Shown here: positions 34,783 to 44,260 of the stretch, in pieces
Position numbering within the stretch: the first letter of the stretch is position 1
Layout of the letters: every line of letters starts with the position of its first letter
From: Rikenellaceae bacterium
GTDB lineage: Bacteria; Bacteroidota; Bacteroidia; Bacteroidales; Rikenellaceae
NCBI GenBank assembly: GCA_015059965.1
Contig: SUZM01000001.1
Span: 62,001 to 126,000, forward strand
Length of the DNA stretch: 64,000 bases
Reading direction: 5' to 3'
Program-made: the position numbers and the translations under genes
The notes under the pieces: generated by a model
Databases searched by the model: none
The model's input: only the letters and a program-made list of their open reading frames with translations
Told to the model about the DNA's origin: nothing

Positions 34783-36528
34783 TTATTTAAGGTTGAGTTC
34801 CTGCTTAATCGCCTCAATCTTCCCATCCAACTCAGCCAACACCTTGTCGTAGTCGGCTACCGACTTCAGCTCAGCCTTCACGCCGAAGTAGAACTTGATC
34901 TTGGGCTCCGTACCCGAGGGGCGTACCGAAACCTTCGTGCCATCGGCCGTGAACCACTGCAGCACGTTGCTCGACTCCTCCTGGATCGGCTCCTTCTTAC
35001 CGGTCGTAAGGTCGGTGGTCTCCAAGAGTTTAAAATCGTTGATTCTCACCACGGGCGATCCCAGGATCGACTTGGGCGGGTTGGCGCGGAAGTCCACCAT
35101 CATCTGCTGGATCAGCTCGGCACCCTCCTTGCCCTTACGAACCACCGAAACCAGGCCCTCGCGGTAGAAGCCATACTTCACATAGAGCTCCTGCAGCCAC
35201 TCGTAGAGCGTCAGGCCCATCGTATCCTTGGCCCAGGCGGCAGCCTCGGCAGCCAGCGCGCAGGCAGCAACAGCATCCTTATCGCGCACGAAATCACCGG
35301 GCAAGTAGCCGAACGACTCCTCACCGCCACCGATATACTTCGTCTTGCCCTCGTTGTCGCGGATGATGCGGGCGATATACTTGAAGCCCGTGAGGCAGTC
35401 GTAGCACTTCACACCGAAGTGGTCGGCCACGGCATTGGCCATCTGCGAGGTAACGATGGTCTTCACGACATACTGCTTGCCGTCCAACTTGCCCAACTCG
35501 GCCCAGCGCGTGAGCTGGTAGCTCATCAGCAGCACCAGGGTCTGGTTACCGTTCAGCAGGATGTACTCACCCTTTTGGTTGCGCAATGCGAGGCCGATAC
35601 GGTCGCTGTCGGGGTCGGTGGCCATCACCAGGTCGGCACCCTCCTTGGCGCCCAGCTCAATGGCCATGGCCATCGTCTTGCGCTCCTCGGGATTGGGCGA
35701 CTCCACGGTGGGGAAGTTGCCATCCACCACAGCCTGCTCGGACACGAGCGACACGTTCTTGAAGCCGAAGTTTCGGAGCGAGGCGGGCACGAGCTTCACA
35801 CCCGATCCGTGCAGCGGCGTATAGATGATCTTCATGTCGGCATGGCGTGCCACACACTCGGGCGAGAGCGAGATTTCGTTCTGAATCGTATCGAGGTAGA
35901 GCTTATCGAACTCCTCACCCAGGATGGTGATGTTCTCGGGGTTCTTGCCCATCAGCACCTGATCCACCTCGGTGATCTTGTTCACCTCGGCGATGATGTT
36001 CTTGTCGTGGGGAGCCGTCACCTGCGAACCATCGGTCCAATAAGCCTTGTAGCCGTTATACTCCTTGGGGTTGTGCGATGCCGTAACCACCACACCCGAG
36101 TGGCACTTGAGCTGGCGAATCGCAAAACTCAATTCGGGGGTGGGGCGGAGGTCGTCGAAGAGGAAGACCTCAAAATCGTTCGAGGCGAAGATGTCGGCCA
36201 CACGCTCGGCAAACAGACGCGAGTTGTTGCGGCTGTCGTGACCGATGGCCACGCGGATCTTCTCGCCCTCAAAGTTCTTCTTCAGGTAGTTGGCCAGGCC
36301 CTGCGTGGCGGCTCCCACCGTGTAGACGTTCATGCGGTTCGTACCCACGCCCATGATGCCGCGCAAGCCGCCCGTACCAAACTCCAAATCCTTGTAGAAG
36401 CTCTCTACAAGCTCATTCATGTCGTTCTGAATCAACCACTTCACGCGCTCTTTCGTCTCGGCGTCGTAGTTGCCATCCAGCCAAAGCTGCGCCTTGGCCA
36501 ATACCTGCTGTTCCAATTCGTTTGCCAT
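34783..36528 (-). CDS. Phospho-sugar mutase (phosphoglucomutase type)
   Basis: 581 residues. The phosphoserine loop is VVTASHNPKEYNGYK, the metal loop ATDPDSDRIG, the sugar loop GGEESFGYLPGD and the phosphate-binding SVRPSGTEPKIKFYF. This length and the motifs fit the bacterial PgcA-type phosphoglucomutase, which interconverts glucose 1- and 6-phosphate; phosphomannomutase activity is also possible. Transcribed from a promoter at 36584-36591. Confidence 0.92.
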   Translation of the reverse strand: MANELEQQVLAKAQLWLDGNYDAETKERVKWLIQNDMNELVESFYKDLEFGTGGLRGIMGVGTNRMNVYTVGAATQGLANYLKKNFEGEKIRVAIGHDSRNNSRLFAERVADIFASNDFEVFLFDDLRPTPELSFAIRQLKCHSGVVVTASHNPKEYNGYKAYWTDGSQVTAPHDKNIIAEVNKITEVDQVLMGKNPENITILGEEFDKLYLDTIQNEISLSPECVARHADMKIIYTPLHGSGVKLVPASLRNFGFKNVSLVSEQAVVDGNFPTVESPNPEERKTMAMAIELGAKEGADLVMATDPDSDRIGLALRNQKGEYILLNGNQTLVLLMSYQLTRWAELGKLDGKQYVVKTIVTSQMANAVADHFGVKCYDCLTGFKYIARIIRDNEGKTKYIGGGEESFGYLPGDFVRDKDAVAACALAAEAAAWAKDTMGLTLYEWLQELYVKYGFYREGLVSVVRKGKEGAELIQQMMVDFRANPPKSILGSPVVRINDFKLLETTDLTTGKKEPIQEESSNVLQWFTADGTKVSVRPSGTEPKIKFYFGVKAELKSVADYDKVLAELDGKIEAIKQELNLK

Positions 36529-36583
36529 AACTTATAGGTTTTATTTATAACTATTCGCTTCCGTCTTCTAAAAATTTTATATG

Positions 36584-36591
36584 CAAATATA
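36584..36591 (-). promoter_or_regulatory. -7 promoter element of the phospho-sugar mutase gene
   Basis: Minus strand TATATTTG, 56 bases before the ATG. Confidence 0.55.
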
Positions 36592-36734
36592 CAAAAATTA
36601 TTTCAAATATTCACTATCAATGCGTTAAATTTCACTCTGCAAAAAATCGTTGGTTTTCTATATATAAAAAAAGTTATTTTGCAACTAAAAAACAAAAATA
36701 TTTTTAGAAATTTATTTACAACTTTGCCGTGTCA

Positions 36735-36780
36735 AAAGAGAACTTTTCCTCTTGCACAAAGAGAACATTCCCTCTGGCAC
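36735..36780 (+). promoter_or_regulatory. Two 23-bp direct repeats in the dnaA leader
   Basis: Two adjacent copies of AAAGAGAACnTTnCCTCTnGC (36735-36757 and 36758-36780) end ten bases before the dnaA ATG. Each copy also holds an imperfect inverted repeat (AGAG...CTCT). Likely a regulatory site, in DNA or mRNA, controlling dnaA. Not a DnaA-box match. Confidence 0.55.
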
Positions 36781-36789
36781 AATTTTAAA

Positions 36790-38205
36790 ATGAATACGAA
36801 CACGCAGACATACAACGATATGTGGCAGCAATGCCTTGCCCATTTGCGAACGCAGACCTCTGAGGAGGAGTTCGTCAAGTGGTTTCAGCCCATCGAACCC
36901 TTGGAGTTCGACGGACAGACGTTGCGTCTGCGCGTACCCAACGCCAGCTACGTCTATCAGATCGAGAAGAACTACCTGAAGTTCCTCCGTCCGATCATCT
37001 CGCAGCTCTACGGCCAGCAGACCAAACTCTTCTACGCCGTACCCAAACCCCAGCCACAGCCCCAACCCGAGGTCGATACCACGGGTATCCGGCGCATTGT
37101 GGCCCAGACCGACACCGCAAATATACAAAATTATAATCCGATTGCCATACCCGGACTCAAGAGATTGAAGATTGACCCCAATCTGAACCCCTCTCTCAAG
37201 TTCTCCTCCTTTATCGAGGGCGACTGCAACCGCCTGGCCCGCTCGGCCGGTATGGCGGTGGCCGTGAACCCGGGAAACAACCCCTTCAACCCCTTATATA
37301 TATATGGAGACTCGGGGCTCGGCAAGACCCATGTCGTACAGGCCATCGGACACGAGATCGGCGAGCGCCATCCCGAACTGCAGGTGCTCTACGTCTCGAT
37401 GAACAAATTCCAGGCCCAATTCCAGCGTGCCTACCTGAGCGACAAGAAGGGGGAGTTGAACGACTTCATCCACTTCTACCAGATGGTCGATGTGCTCATC
37501 ATCGATGATATTCAGGAGCTCACCGGAAAGCCCGGAACGCAGAACGTATTCTTCAACATCTTCAACCACCTGCACCTCTCGGGCAAGCAGCTGATCCTCA
37601 CATCGGATAAGCCCCCCGTGGAGCTCAAGGATATTGAAGAGCGCCTGCTGACCCGATTCAAGTGGGGCCTTACGACCCAGATCCAGACCCCCGACTATCA
37701 GACCAAGATCAAGATCATCCGCTCCAAGATGGAGAAATTGGGAGTACCCATTTCGGATGAGGTGGTGAACTTCCTGGCGGAAAACATCTCGGCCAACGTG
37801 CGCGAGATCGAAGGAGCCCTCTCGTCGTTGGTGGCCAATGCCTCGTTCATGGGACGTCGCATCACCACGTCGCTCGCCAAGGAGATTCTGAAGGTCTATG
37901 TACGCCTGACCCAGAAGGAGATCACCATCGACCACATCATCGAGACCGTCTGCCGCTACTTGAACATCGATTCAGAGCGATTCAACTCCACGGAGCGCAC
38001 ACGCGAGATTGCCCAGGCCCGACAAGTGGCCATGTACCTGGCAAAACAGCACACCAAAGCCCCGCTCACGGCCATCGGCTCGGCCATCGGAGGTCGCAAC
38101 CACGCCACGGTGCTCCACTCCTGCAAGGCTGTATCGAATCTGATCGACACCGACAAGCAGTTCCGCCACCAGGTGGAGGAGATCGAAAAGCTGGTTTTAG
38201 CATAA
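36790..38205 (+). CDS. dnaA: Chromosomal replication initiator protein DnaA
   Basis: 471 residues from MNTNTQTYNDMWQQCLAHLR. Domain I at the start, Walker A GDSGLGKTHV, Walker B VLIIDDIQEL, sensor and arginine-finger region LLTRFKWG, and the domain IV signature ending IGGRNHATVLHSCKAV. It binds DnaA boxes and opens the origin. The upstream open frame to 36679 is AT-rich, lacks family features and covers the leader repeats, so it is excluded. I see no cluster of TTATCCACA boxes nearby, so the origin is probably elsewhere. Confidence 0.97.
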   Translation: MNTNTQTYNDMWQQCLAHLRTQTSEEEFVKWFQPIEPLEFDGQTLRLRVPNASYVYQIEKNYLKFLRPIISQLYGQQTKLFYAVPKPQPQPQPEVDTTGIRRIVAQTDTANIQNYNPIAIPGLKRLKIDPNLNPSLKFSSFIEGDCNRLARSAGMAVAVNPGNNPFNPLYIYGDSGLGKTHVVQAIGHEIGERHPELQVLYVSMNKFQAQFQRAYLSDKKGELNDFIHFYQMVDVLIIDDIQELTGKPGTQNVFFNIFNHLHLSGKQLILTSDKPPVELKDIEERLLTRFKWGLTTQIQTPDYQTKIKIIRSKMEKLGVPISDEVVNFLAENISANVREIEGALSSLVANASFMGRRITTSLAKEILKVYVRLTQKEITIDHIIETVCRYLNIDSERFNSTERTREIAQARQVAMYLAKQHTKAPLTAIGSAIGGRNHATVLHSCKAVSNLIDTDKQFRHQVEEIEKLVLA

Positions 38206-38211
38206 GAGGGT

Positions 38212-38331
38212 GAAGTTGTCTAGCCAGGTGATTTCTGCGTTACGCTCGCGCTCAAAATGCTCATTTACCCTAAGTAAACTCCGCTTTTGAGCGCTTCGCA
38301 AGCCTTGAAATCCCACTTGTTATACAACTTC
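38212..38331 (+). repeat. 3'-region hairpin, TAC-loop family, long-stem type (element 9, after dnaA)
   Basis: Starts six bases after the dnaA stop. Arms GAAGTTGT/ACAACTTC, GTGATTTC/GAAATCcCAC, GCGCTCAAAA/TTTTGAGCGC, apex TTTACCCTAAGTAAA (TACCCTAAGTA in gene direction). Confidence 0.8.
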
Positions 38332-38339
38332 TACGGTAA

Positions 38340-38379
38340 GGGGCTGTCGCAACACTACTTGCTGAACAGCCCCATTTTC
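38340..38379 (+). terminator. Terminator after dnaA
   Basis: GGGGCTGT/ACAGCCCC stem (38340-38347 with 38366-38373) followed by ATTTTCT. Confidence 0.65.
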
Positions 38380-38451
38380 TAATCCCCCGCGGGGGGCAAT
38401 ACCCGGCACCCAACGCCTAATTGTTCATTACTCATTACTCATTAATAAGGT

Positions 38452-39354
38452 ATGGATCAGCCCAAAATCGAACGTCTGCTGCGCCTGATGAAGCTCCTGA
38501 CGGCCAATACGACCTACACGGTCGATGAGTTGGCCGAGCGGCTGAAGATGTCGCGCCGCACGGTCTATCGCTACATCGACACCTTTCGTGAGGCAGGATT
38601 CGTGATCAAGAAGACGGGCGACTGCATCCGCTTGGACAAGACGTCGCCCCACTTCAAGGAGATTTCGCAATTGGTCCACTTTACGGAGGAGGAGGCGGTG
38701 ATCCTGAAGCGAGCGATCGAGAGCGTAGACGATACCAATGTGCTGAAGCAAAACCTCAAGCGCAAGCTCTACTCCATTTACGACAATAAGACACTGGCCG
38801 ACACAGTCGTCAAGGGTCCCCTGGCCGGGGTGGTGCATACGCTGATCGAGGCCATCGAAGAGGGGCGACAGGTGGTGTTGAAGGGGTATCGGTCGGCCCA
38901 CGGCAGCCGGGTCAGCGACCGCAGGGTAGAGCCCTTCAGCTTTACGACCAACTATGTGCAGGTGTGGTGCTACGAACCCGAAAGCGACTCCTGCAAATCC
39001 TTCAAGACGGCCCGCATCGGCTCCGTTGAGCTGCTCGACACTCCGTGGCAGCACGCCACAAAACACCGTGAAGGCTTCACCGACCTCTTCCGCATGAATA
39101 GCCAAGAGCGCACCCGTGTTCGTTTGGAGCTTGGACTTCGCGCTTACAACCTGCTTCTGGAGGAGTTTCCACTCGCCGAACGCTGCCTCACCCAACTATC
39201 GGACGGCCGGTGGTTACTCGACACCGAGGTCGCCGACTTTGCCGGTGTGGGGCGCTTCGTGGTGGGGCTATTGGATGATATTCGCATCCTTGAACCCCTC
39301 GCGCTGAAAGAGTACCTGCACCAATACATCGAACGCCATTTTCACTTAGAGTAG
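38452..39354 (+). CDS. HTH/WYL-domain transcriptional regulator
   Basis: 300 residues. N-terminal winged helix-turn-helix (residues about 5-60, YTVDELAERLKMSRRTVYRYI) and a central WYL-type domain (about 130-205) with a C-terminal extension. WYL proteins bind ligands or nucleic acid and regulate stress, phage-defence or DNA-damage genes. It stands alone between dnaA and a small zinc-ribbon gene. Targets unknown. No promoter box fits well upstream; AATGAGT-type repeats (38421-38445) lie before the start. Confidence 0.88.
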   Translation: MDQPKIERLLRLMKLLTANTTYTVDELAERLKMSRRTVYRYIDTFREAGFVIKKTGDCIRLDKTSPHFKEISQLVHFTEEEAVILKRAIESVDDTNVLKQNLKRKLYSIYDNKTLADTVVKGPLAGVVHTLIEAIEEGRQVVLKGYRSAHGSRVSDRRVEPFSFTTNYVQVWCYEPESDSCKSFKTARIGSVELLDTPWQHATKHREGFTDLFRMNSQERTRVRLELGLRAYNLLLEEFPLAERCLTQLSDGRWLLDTEVADFAGVGRFVVGLLDDIRILEPLALKEYLHQYIERHFHLE

Positions 39355-39378
39355 CCCTCAAAAAAATCGAAAACAGCC

Positions 39379-39412
39379 CAAGAGAGCCCCTGCAAACGCA
39401 AGGGCTCTCTTG
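39379..39412 (+). terminator. Hairpin after the WYL regulator gene
   Basis: CAAGAGAGCCC/GGGCTCTCTTG, 11-bp stem (39379-39389 with 39402-39412). No T run follows, so moderate confidence. Confidence 0.6.
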
Positions 39413-39496
39413 CTATAACAGAGCACTCCTCGAGATAAAAAAGAGAAAAAAAATCGAAGAAAACAAATTGTGTCATAAGTTGTCACAAACAGCCCT

Positions 39497-39504
39497 TACC
39501 TTTG
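39497..39504 (+). promoter_or_regulatory. -7 promoter element of the small zinc-ribbon gene
   Basis: TACCTTTG; the start codon must lie downstream of it, which excludes the in-frame ATG at 39468. Confidence 0.55.
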
Positions 39505-39554
39505 CACTACGATTGATGGATAACAACACCCGAAAGGGGATAAAACGAAGAACG

Positions 39555-39764
39555 ATGGGACAAGATTACAAAGTACGATGCCAGCGATGTGGCACAACAA
39601 CCGAGCTGCCCAGAAGGGGCGGATATGGAAAGTTTGGCAAGCAGAGCAGATGGGAGTGTATCGAGACCGAGATACCCATTCGCTGCCCGCACTGTCTGGG
39701 ACGATTGAACGAGACGGCTGAAGGGTTTCGAGAACAGGTCTTCTGCGCCGCAATTTGCGGCTAA
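39555..39764 (+). CDS. Small zinc-ribbon protein
   Basis: 69 residues from MGQDYKVRCQRCGTTTELPR. Two Cys pairs, CQRC (residues 9-12) and CPHC (about 45-48), spaced for one zinc ribbon, plus a terminal FCAAICG. An alternative ATG at 39516 adds 13 residues. No family I can name. It may be a nucleic-acid or protein-interaction module. Its -7 promoter supports it being expressed. Confidence 0.6.
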   Translation: MGQDYKVRCQRCGTTTELPRRGGYGKFGKQSRWECIETEIPIRCPHCLGRLNETAEGFREQVFCAAICG

Positions 39765-39841
39765 AGGGGGTAAAAGCAGATTTTTCTGCACTCTCAAAGC
39801 ACAATTTCAAGCTGAAAATTGCGAAAATGGCAACATTTTCT

Positions 39842-39849
39842 TAACTTTG
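39842..39849 (+). promoter_or_regulatory. -7 promoter element of the secreted basic protein gene
   Basis: TAACTTTG, 53 bases before the ATG at 39903. Confidence 0.5.
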
Positions 39850-39902
39850 AGGGAAAATTTTCCTCCGCCAAAAGCGGCAAGCGGAAAGCAACGCATCGAA
39901 CC

Positions 39903-40337
39903 ATGAACAAAAAAGGGTTGATAACCATGATCATGCTACTTGTAGCGGGCGCTTCGGCCACACTTCGGGCTCAGGAGTTGCCCCTCTGGCTTCGGTTTCA
40001 CCTGGGCCGCAAGCTCATGACGCCGATGCCGACACGCGATGAAGAGATGCTCTTCGACCCCTCAGCTCCCTTCAGCTGGGAGCAACAACAGGAGCGCCGA
40101 AAGATGCTCCTGTGCATGAAACGCGAGGAGCAGGCCCGGAAAACGTTGAAACCCGTGAAGAACCACTTTCGCAAGCCGGCCGTGAAGGCCACATTCAGGC
40201 TCCGCGGAGGAAACAGACTCAGCAACATGAGCCCCTATCCGGACCGCGCACTCGATGCCCGGGTGATCCGCTATCCGATGCCCCAACCCAACTTCAAGGC
40301 GGCACCGCGAGGACCCAAGGGCGCACCTCGAAGATAG
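39903..40337 (+). CDS. Secreted basic hypothetical protein
   Basis: 144 residues. Signal peptide [20 protein letters not shown] ending near LRA-QE. The mature part is very basic with many Arg, Lys, Pro and Met and no hydrophobic strand pattern, ending [13 protein letters not shown]. No recognised domain. Its position before recA (59-base gap) may be chance. Confidence 0.6.
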   Translation: MNKKGLITMIMLLVAGASATLRAQELPLWLRFHLGRKLMTPMPTRDEEMLFDPSAPFSWEQQQERRKMLLCMKREEQARKTLKPVKNHFRKPAVKATFRLRGGNRLSNMSPYPDRALDARVIRYPMPQPNFKAAPRGPKGAPRR

Positions 40338-40396
40338 CAAAGTTGGCAAGATGCAAACCATTGATAATTAGAAAAACAAAAAAAATAGAAACCATT

Positions 40397-41413
40397 ATGG
40401 CAGAAAAAGTACAGGTAAACGCAGACAAGCTCAAGGTCTTGAATGCGGTGATGGAGAAGATCGAGAAGGATTTCGGCAAGGGCTCCATCATGCGAATGAA
40501 CAGCAACGAAGTGACCGACGTTCCGGTAATCTCGACCGGTTCGATTACGCTCGACATGGCCCTCGGCGTGGGCGGCTACCCCAAAGGGCGCGTCATCGAG
40601 ATCTACGGCCCCGAGTCGTCGGGTAAGACCACGCTGGCCATACACGCCATTGCCGAGGCGCAGAAGCAGGGGGGCATTGCCGCCTTCATCGATGCCGAGC
40701 ACGCCTTCGACAGCTTCTATGCCCAGAAACTGGGTGTGGATGTGGACAACCTGCTGATCTCACAGCCCGACAACGGTGAGCAGGCCCTCGAGATTGCCGA
40801 CTCGCTGATTCGTTCGTCGGCCATCGACATCATTATTATCGACTCGGTGGCGGCCCTTACCCCCAAAGCCGAGATCGAGGGTGAGATGGGCGACTCGAAG
40901 ATGGGTCTTCAGGCCCGCCTCATGTCGCAGGCCCTGCGCAAGCTCACCTCGAGCATCTCGAAGACCAAGACCGTCTGCATCTTCATCAACCAGCTGCGCG
41001 ACAAGATCGGCGTAGTGTACGGCAACCCCGAGACCACCACAGGCGGTAACGCCCTGAAGTTCTACTCGTCGGTACGTCTCGACATCCGCCGCGTGTCGGT
41101 GATCAAGGATGGCGATGAGCAGCTCGGCACCCGCACCCGCGTGAAGGTCGTGAAGAACAAGGTGGCCCCTCCGTTCAAAAAGGCCGAGTTCGACATCCTC
41201 TTTGGCGAGGGTATCTCGAAGATTGGCGAGATCATTGACCTGGGAGTCGATTACGGCATCATCAAGAAGGCCGGATCGTGGTTCTCCTATGGCGACCAGA
41301 AGATCGGCCAGGGCCGCGATGCCGTGAAGGATCGCCTGATGAGCGACGAGGCCATGCGCGAAGAGGTGGAGGCCAAGGTGCGCGAGGCGATGAAACAACC
41401 CCAAGAGCAGTAG
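40397..41413 (+). CDS. recA: Recombinase RecA
   Basis: 338 residues from [21 protein letters not shown]-loop [14 protein letters not shown], Walker [11 protein letters not shown], loop region [19 protein letters not shown] and the [26 protein letters not shown] signature. Filament-forming ATPase for homologous recombination. Start set by the ATG after an A-rich leader. Upstream in-frame codons overlap the previous gene and are not conserved. No recognisable LexA box upstream. Confidence 0.97.
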   Translation: MAEKVQVNADKLKVLNAVMEKIEKDFGKGSIMRMNSNEVTDVPVISTGSITLDMALGVGGYPKGRVIEIYGPESSGKTTLAIHAIAEAQKQGGIAAFIDAEHAFDSFYAQKLGVDVDNLLISQPDNGEQALEIADSLIRSSAIDIIIIDSVAALTPKAEIEGEMGDSKMGLQARLMSQALRKLTSSISKTKTVCIFINQLRDKIGVVYGNPETTTGGNALKFYSSVRLDIRRVSVIKDGDEQLGTRTRVKVVKNKVAPPFKKAEFDILFGEGISKIGEIIDLGVDYGIIKKAGSWFSYGDQKIGQGRDAVKDRLMSDEAMREEVEAKVREAMKQPQEQ

Positions 41414-41497
41414 GGCAGATAAAGGTTTACATAAAGGGCCAAAACCTCTTTTAAACCAATCGGATAAGATCCGACACATAACTACAAACCACACCGC

Positions 41498-41528
41498 AAG
41501 GGCAACCCCAAAACAAGGGTTGCCCCTT
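41498..41528 (+). terminator. Terminator after recA
   Basis: AAGGGCAACCC/GGGTTGCCCCTT stem (41498-41508 with 41517-41528), 85 bases past the stop and 23 bases before the next start, so it could also attenuate the downstream gene. Confidence 0.6.
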
Positions 41529-41550
41529 GGCGGTTAAAAACCAAAAGCCT

Positions 41551-43770
41551 ATGAATTACTCGGCTGAAGACGAAAAATTGATCCAACAGAAGTGGGAAGA
41601 GCTGCTTCGCTCGTGCGAGAACATCTGCCGTGGCGAGGAGGATTGGAACTTCATCAAACGCGCCTTTTTCTTAGCCAAAGAGGCCCATGCCGGCATTCGC
41701 CGCCGCTCGGGAGAGCCCTACCTGCTCCACCCGATCGCCGTGGCCCAGATTGCCGTGGATGAGATCGGCCTCGGCGTGAAGTCTGTTGTAGCCTCCCTGC
41801 TGCACGATGTCGTGGAGGATACGGACTACACGGTGGAGGATATGGAGCGCATCTTCGGCCCCAAGATCGCCTCGATGGTCGATGGCCTGACAAAGATGTC
41901 GGGCGTCTTCAATGCCGACACCTCGGAGCAGGCCGAGTATTTCCGTAAGGTGCTGCTGACCCTCTCGGACGACGTGCGCGTGATCCTGATCAAGATCGCC
42001 GACCGCCTGCACAACATGCGCACCTTAGGCTCCATGCCCCTGAACAAGCAGATCAAGATCACCGGCGAGACGATCTACCTCTTCGCTCCGTTGGCCTACC
42101 GTCTGGGCCTCTACGCCATCAAGAGCGAACTGGAGAATCTCTGCATGAAGTACCGCTTCCCGGAGCAGTATGCCGAGATTAGCAAGAAGCTCCGCGACAC
42201 GGAGGCCGTGCGCAAAGAGTATATCGACAAGTTCTGCGCCCCGATCATCGAAGCCCTGGATCGCGACCACATCAACTACGAAATCTCCGGCCGCGTAAAG
42301 AGCGTCTACTCGATCTGGACCAAAATGCAACGCAAGCAGATCCCCTTTGAGGAGATCTACGACCTGTTTGCCATCCGCATTGTCTTCAAACCACTGCCCT
42401 TCCCCTCGGAGAAGACCCAGTGCTGGCAGATCTACTCCTCGATCACCGACCTCTACACCCCCAAACCCGACCGCCTGCGCGACTGGATCTCAATGCCGAA
42501 GGACAACGGCTACGAGGCCCTACATTCGACCGTCATGGGCCCCAACGGCGCCTGGGTCGAGGTTCAGATCCGCACTCAGCGCATGGAGGAGATCGCCGAA
42601 CGCGGTTTTGCCGCCCACTGGAAGTACAAGAAGGCAACCATCTCGCAGAATGAAGATGAGTTTGACCGCTGGCTGAAGAAGATCCGAACGGCGCTGAACT
42701 CTCCGACGGAGAGCGCCATAGACTTCTTGGACAACTTTAAGTTATCGCTATACACCTCTGAGATTGTGGTGTTTACACCAAAAGGAGAGTCCAAAAAACT
42801 ACCCTTTGGTGCCACCGCCCTCGACTTCGCCTACGACATCCACTCGAAGATTGGCAACAACGCCATCGGCGCCAAGATCAACCACAAGATCGAACCCCTG
42901 ACCAAGCAGCTCAACAGCGGCGACCAGATCGAGATCATCACAGCCGAGAATGCCCATCCGCACCCCGAGTGGCTGAACGTCGTAACCACCACACGCGCCA
43001 AGCAGGCGATCAAGAGCTACCTGAAGCGCGAGCAACAGAACAACCTGGAGCGCGGCATGAAGATCTTCGAGGAGGAGATGCAGCGCCTGAAGGTAAACCT
43101 CAGCGGCCGCGTACTCAGAAAGGTAATTCCGGCTTACGGGTGTTCGTACAAGGAGGAGTTCTACAGCAAGGTGGGATCAGGCATCATAGAACTCACTGAT
43201 CTTGAGAAGATTCTGAAGAGCAGCTCAACCAAAAAGTTACTTAAATTCTGGACCCTCTTCATCAACGACAAACAGGAGGACGAACTGCCCGACGAGACTT
43301 CGGAGAACATCGACGAAACAGCCCTCAAGCAGAGCCATGAGAACGAATTCGTCATTGCCGAGTGCTGCAAACCCATTCCGGGTGACAGCGTGGTGGGCTT
43401 CCGCGACCCCAAGACAGGCAAAATCGAGGTACACAAAGCCTCGTGCAACGAACTGAACCGCCTGGCAGCCCAATTTGGCAAAAATATTGTCAAAGAGGAG
43501 ATCAAATGGTCGCAACACAAGGCCATGCACTACCTCTCGTCGATCTCGTTGCGCGGCATAGACCGCATGGGTATCCTGCTCGACCTGGCCACGGTCGTGA
43601 GTGGCGACTTCAGCATCAACATGCGTTCGATCGACGTGCAGAGCCACGACGGCATCTTCGAGGGGAGCCTGAGCCTCTATGTGAAGGATGCCGAGAGCCT
43701 GAACAACGTCATGGACCGTCTGCGCAAGATCAAGGGAATAGAGACCGTCAAGCGACTGGTTAACAACTAA
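41551..43770 (+). CDS. Bifunctional (p)ppGpp synthetase/hydrolase (RelA/SpoT family)
   Basis: 739 residues from the ATG at 41551; a TTG 24 bases upstream is in frame but lies in the terminator arm. HD hydrolase domain intact (HPIAVAQIAVDE, LLHDVVEDTDYT), synthetase domain (YDLFAIRIVF, LHSTVMGPNGAWVEVQIRT), TGS domain (VVFTPKGESKKLPFGATALDFAY) and a C-terminal ACT domain. Both catalytic domains look complete, so it should make and degrade ppGpp. It follows recA. Confidence 0.95.
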   Translation: MNYSAEDEKLIQQKWEELLRSCENICRGEEDWNFIKRAFFLAKEAHAGIRRRSGEPYLLHPIAVAQIAVDEIGLGVKSVVASLLHDVVEDTDYTVEDMERIFGPKIASMVDGLTKMSGVFNADTSEQAEYFRKVLLTLSDDVRVILIKIADRLHNMRTLGSMPLNKQIKITGETIYLFAPLAYRLGLYAIKSELENLCMKYRFPEQYAEISKKLRDTEAVRKEYIDKFCAPIIEALDRDHINYEISGRVKSVYSIWTKMQRKQIPFEEIYDLFAIRIVFKPLPFPSEKTQCWQIYSSITDLYTPKPDRLRDWISMPKDNGYEALHSTVMGPNGAWVEVQIRTQRMEEIAERGFAAHWKYKKATISQNEDEFDRWLKKIRTALNSPTESAIDFLDNFKLSLYTSEIVVFTPKGESKKLPFGATALDFAYDIHSKIGNNAIGAKINHKIEPLTKQLNSGDQIEIITAENAHPHPEWLNVVTTTRAKQAIKSYLKREQQNNLERGMKIFEEEMQRLKVNLSGRVLRKVIPAYGCSYKEEFYSKVGSGIIELTDLEKILKSSSTKKLLKFWTLFINDKQEDELPDETSENIDETALKQSHENEFVIAECCKPIPGDSVVGFRDPKTGKIEVHKASCNELNRLAAQFGKNIVKEEIKWSQHKAMHYLSSISLRGIDRMGILLDLATVVSGDFSINMRSIDVQSHDGIFEGSLSLYVKDAESLNNVMDRLRKIKGIETVKRLVNN

Positions 43771-43784
43771 CAACAAAGATTTAT

Positions 43785-44234
43785 ATGGACGAACTCATAC
43801 AGATACTTTTCACCATCGGCATCATCCTCTTCGCCACAATATCGGGCATAAAAAAAAGAGCCCGCCAGACCATGAGCGAGAGCGAGGAGGGGAGTCCGGA
43901 AGAGCAGCTTCCCGAGGGATGGCCGATGCAAGGCCCCGCCCAAGAGTTTCCCCCCGCGACAGCCCCGGCCAAGCCGAAACGGATGCCACAGCAAAGCGCC
44001 ATGCACCCTGACAGCCGCGAACAACTGATCTCGGAAATCGATGCGCTGAAACGCGAAAAAGAGGCAAGAAGAAAGAGTGCTCTGCACCCCGCGCCACACA
44101 AACCGATCGGCACACGGGAGGAGAGTTCGTCCAAGGAGGAGTTGCAGGCCGAAAAACACCCGCTAACAGCCGATTTCGAGCTCCGCAAGGCGGTGATCTG
44201 GTCGGAGATCCTAAAACCCAAATTCGACGAATAA
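43785..44234 (+). CDS. Membrane-anchored hypothetical protein
   Basis: 149 residues. One N-terminal membrane segment (about residues 3-22, LIQILFTIGIILFATISG), then a polar Pro/Glu/Lys-rich cytoplasmic tail. No known domain. It starts 15 bases after relA/spoT and is probably cotranscribed. The composition suggests a disordered tail. Confidence 0.65.
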   Translation: MDELIQILFTIGIILFATISGIKKRARQTMSESEEGSPEEQLPEGWPMQGPAQEFPPATAPAKPKRMPQQSAMHPDSREQLISEIDALKREKEARRKSALHPAPHKPIGTREESSSKEELQAEKHPLTADFELRKAVIWSEILKPKFDE

Positions 44235-44260
44235 ATCCCGCCCCAAAAAAACGCCTTCAG

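Noticed and set aside
36679..36789. Longer DnaA reading frame
   Set aside because: The added part is AT-rich, includes the promoter and leader repeats, and has no DnaA domain I features.
41498..41550. TTG start for the RelA/SpoT gene at 41527
   Set aside because: The codon lies in the recA terminator arm; the ATG at 41551 starts the conserved part.
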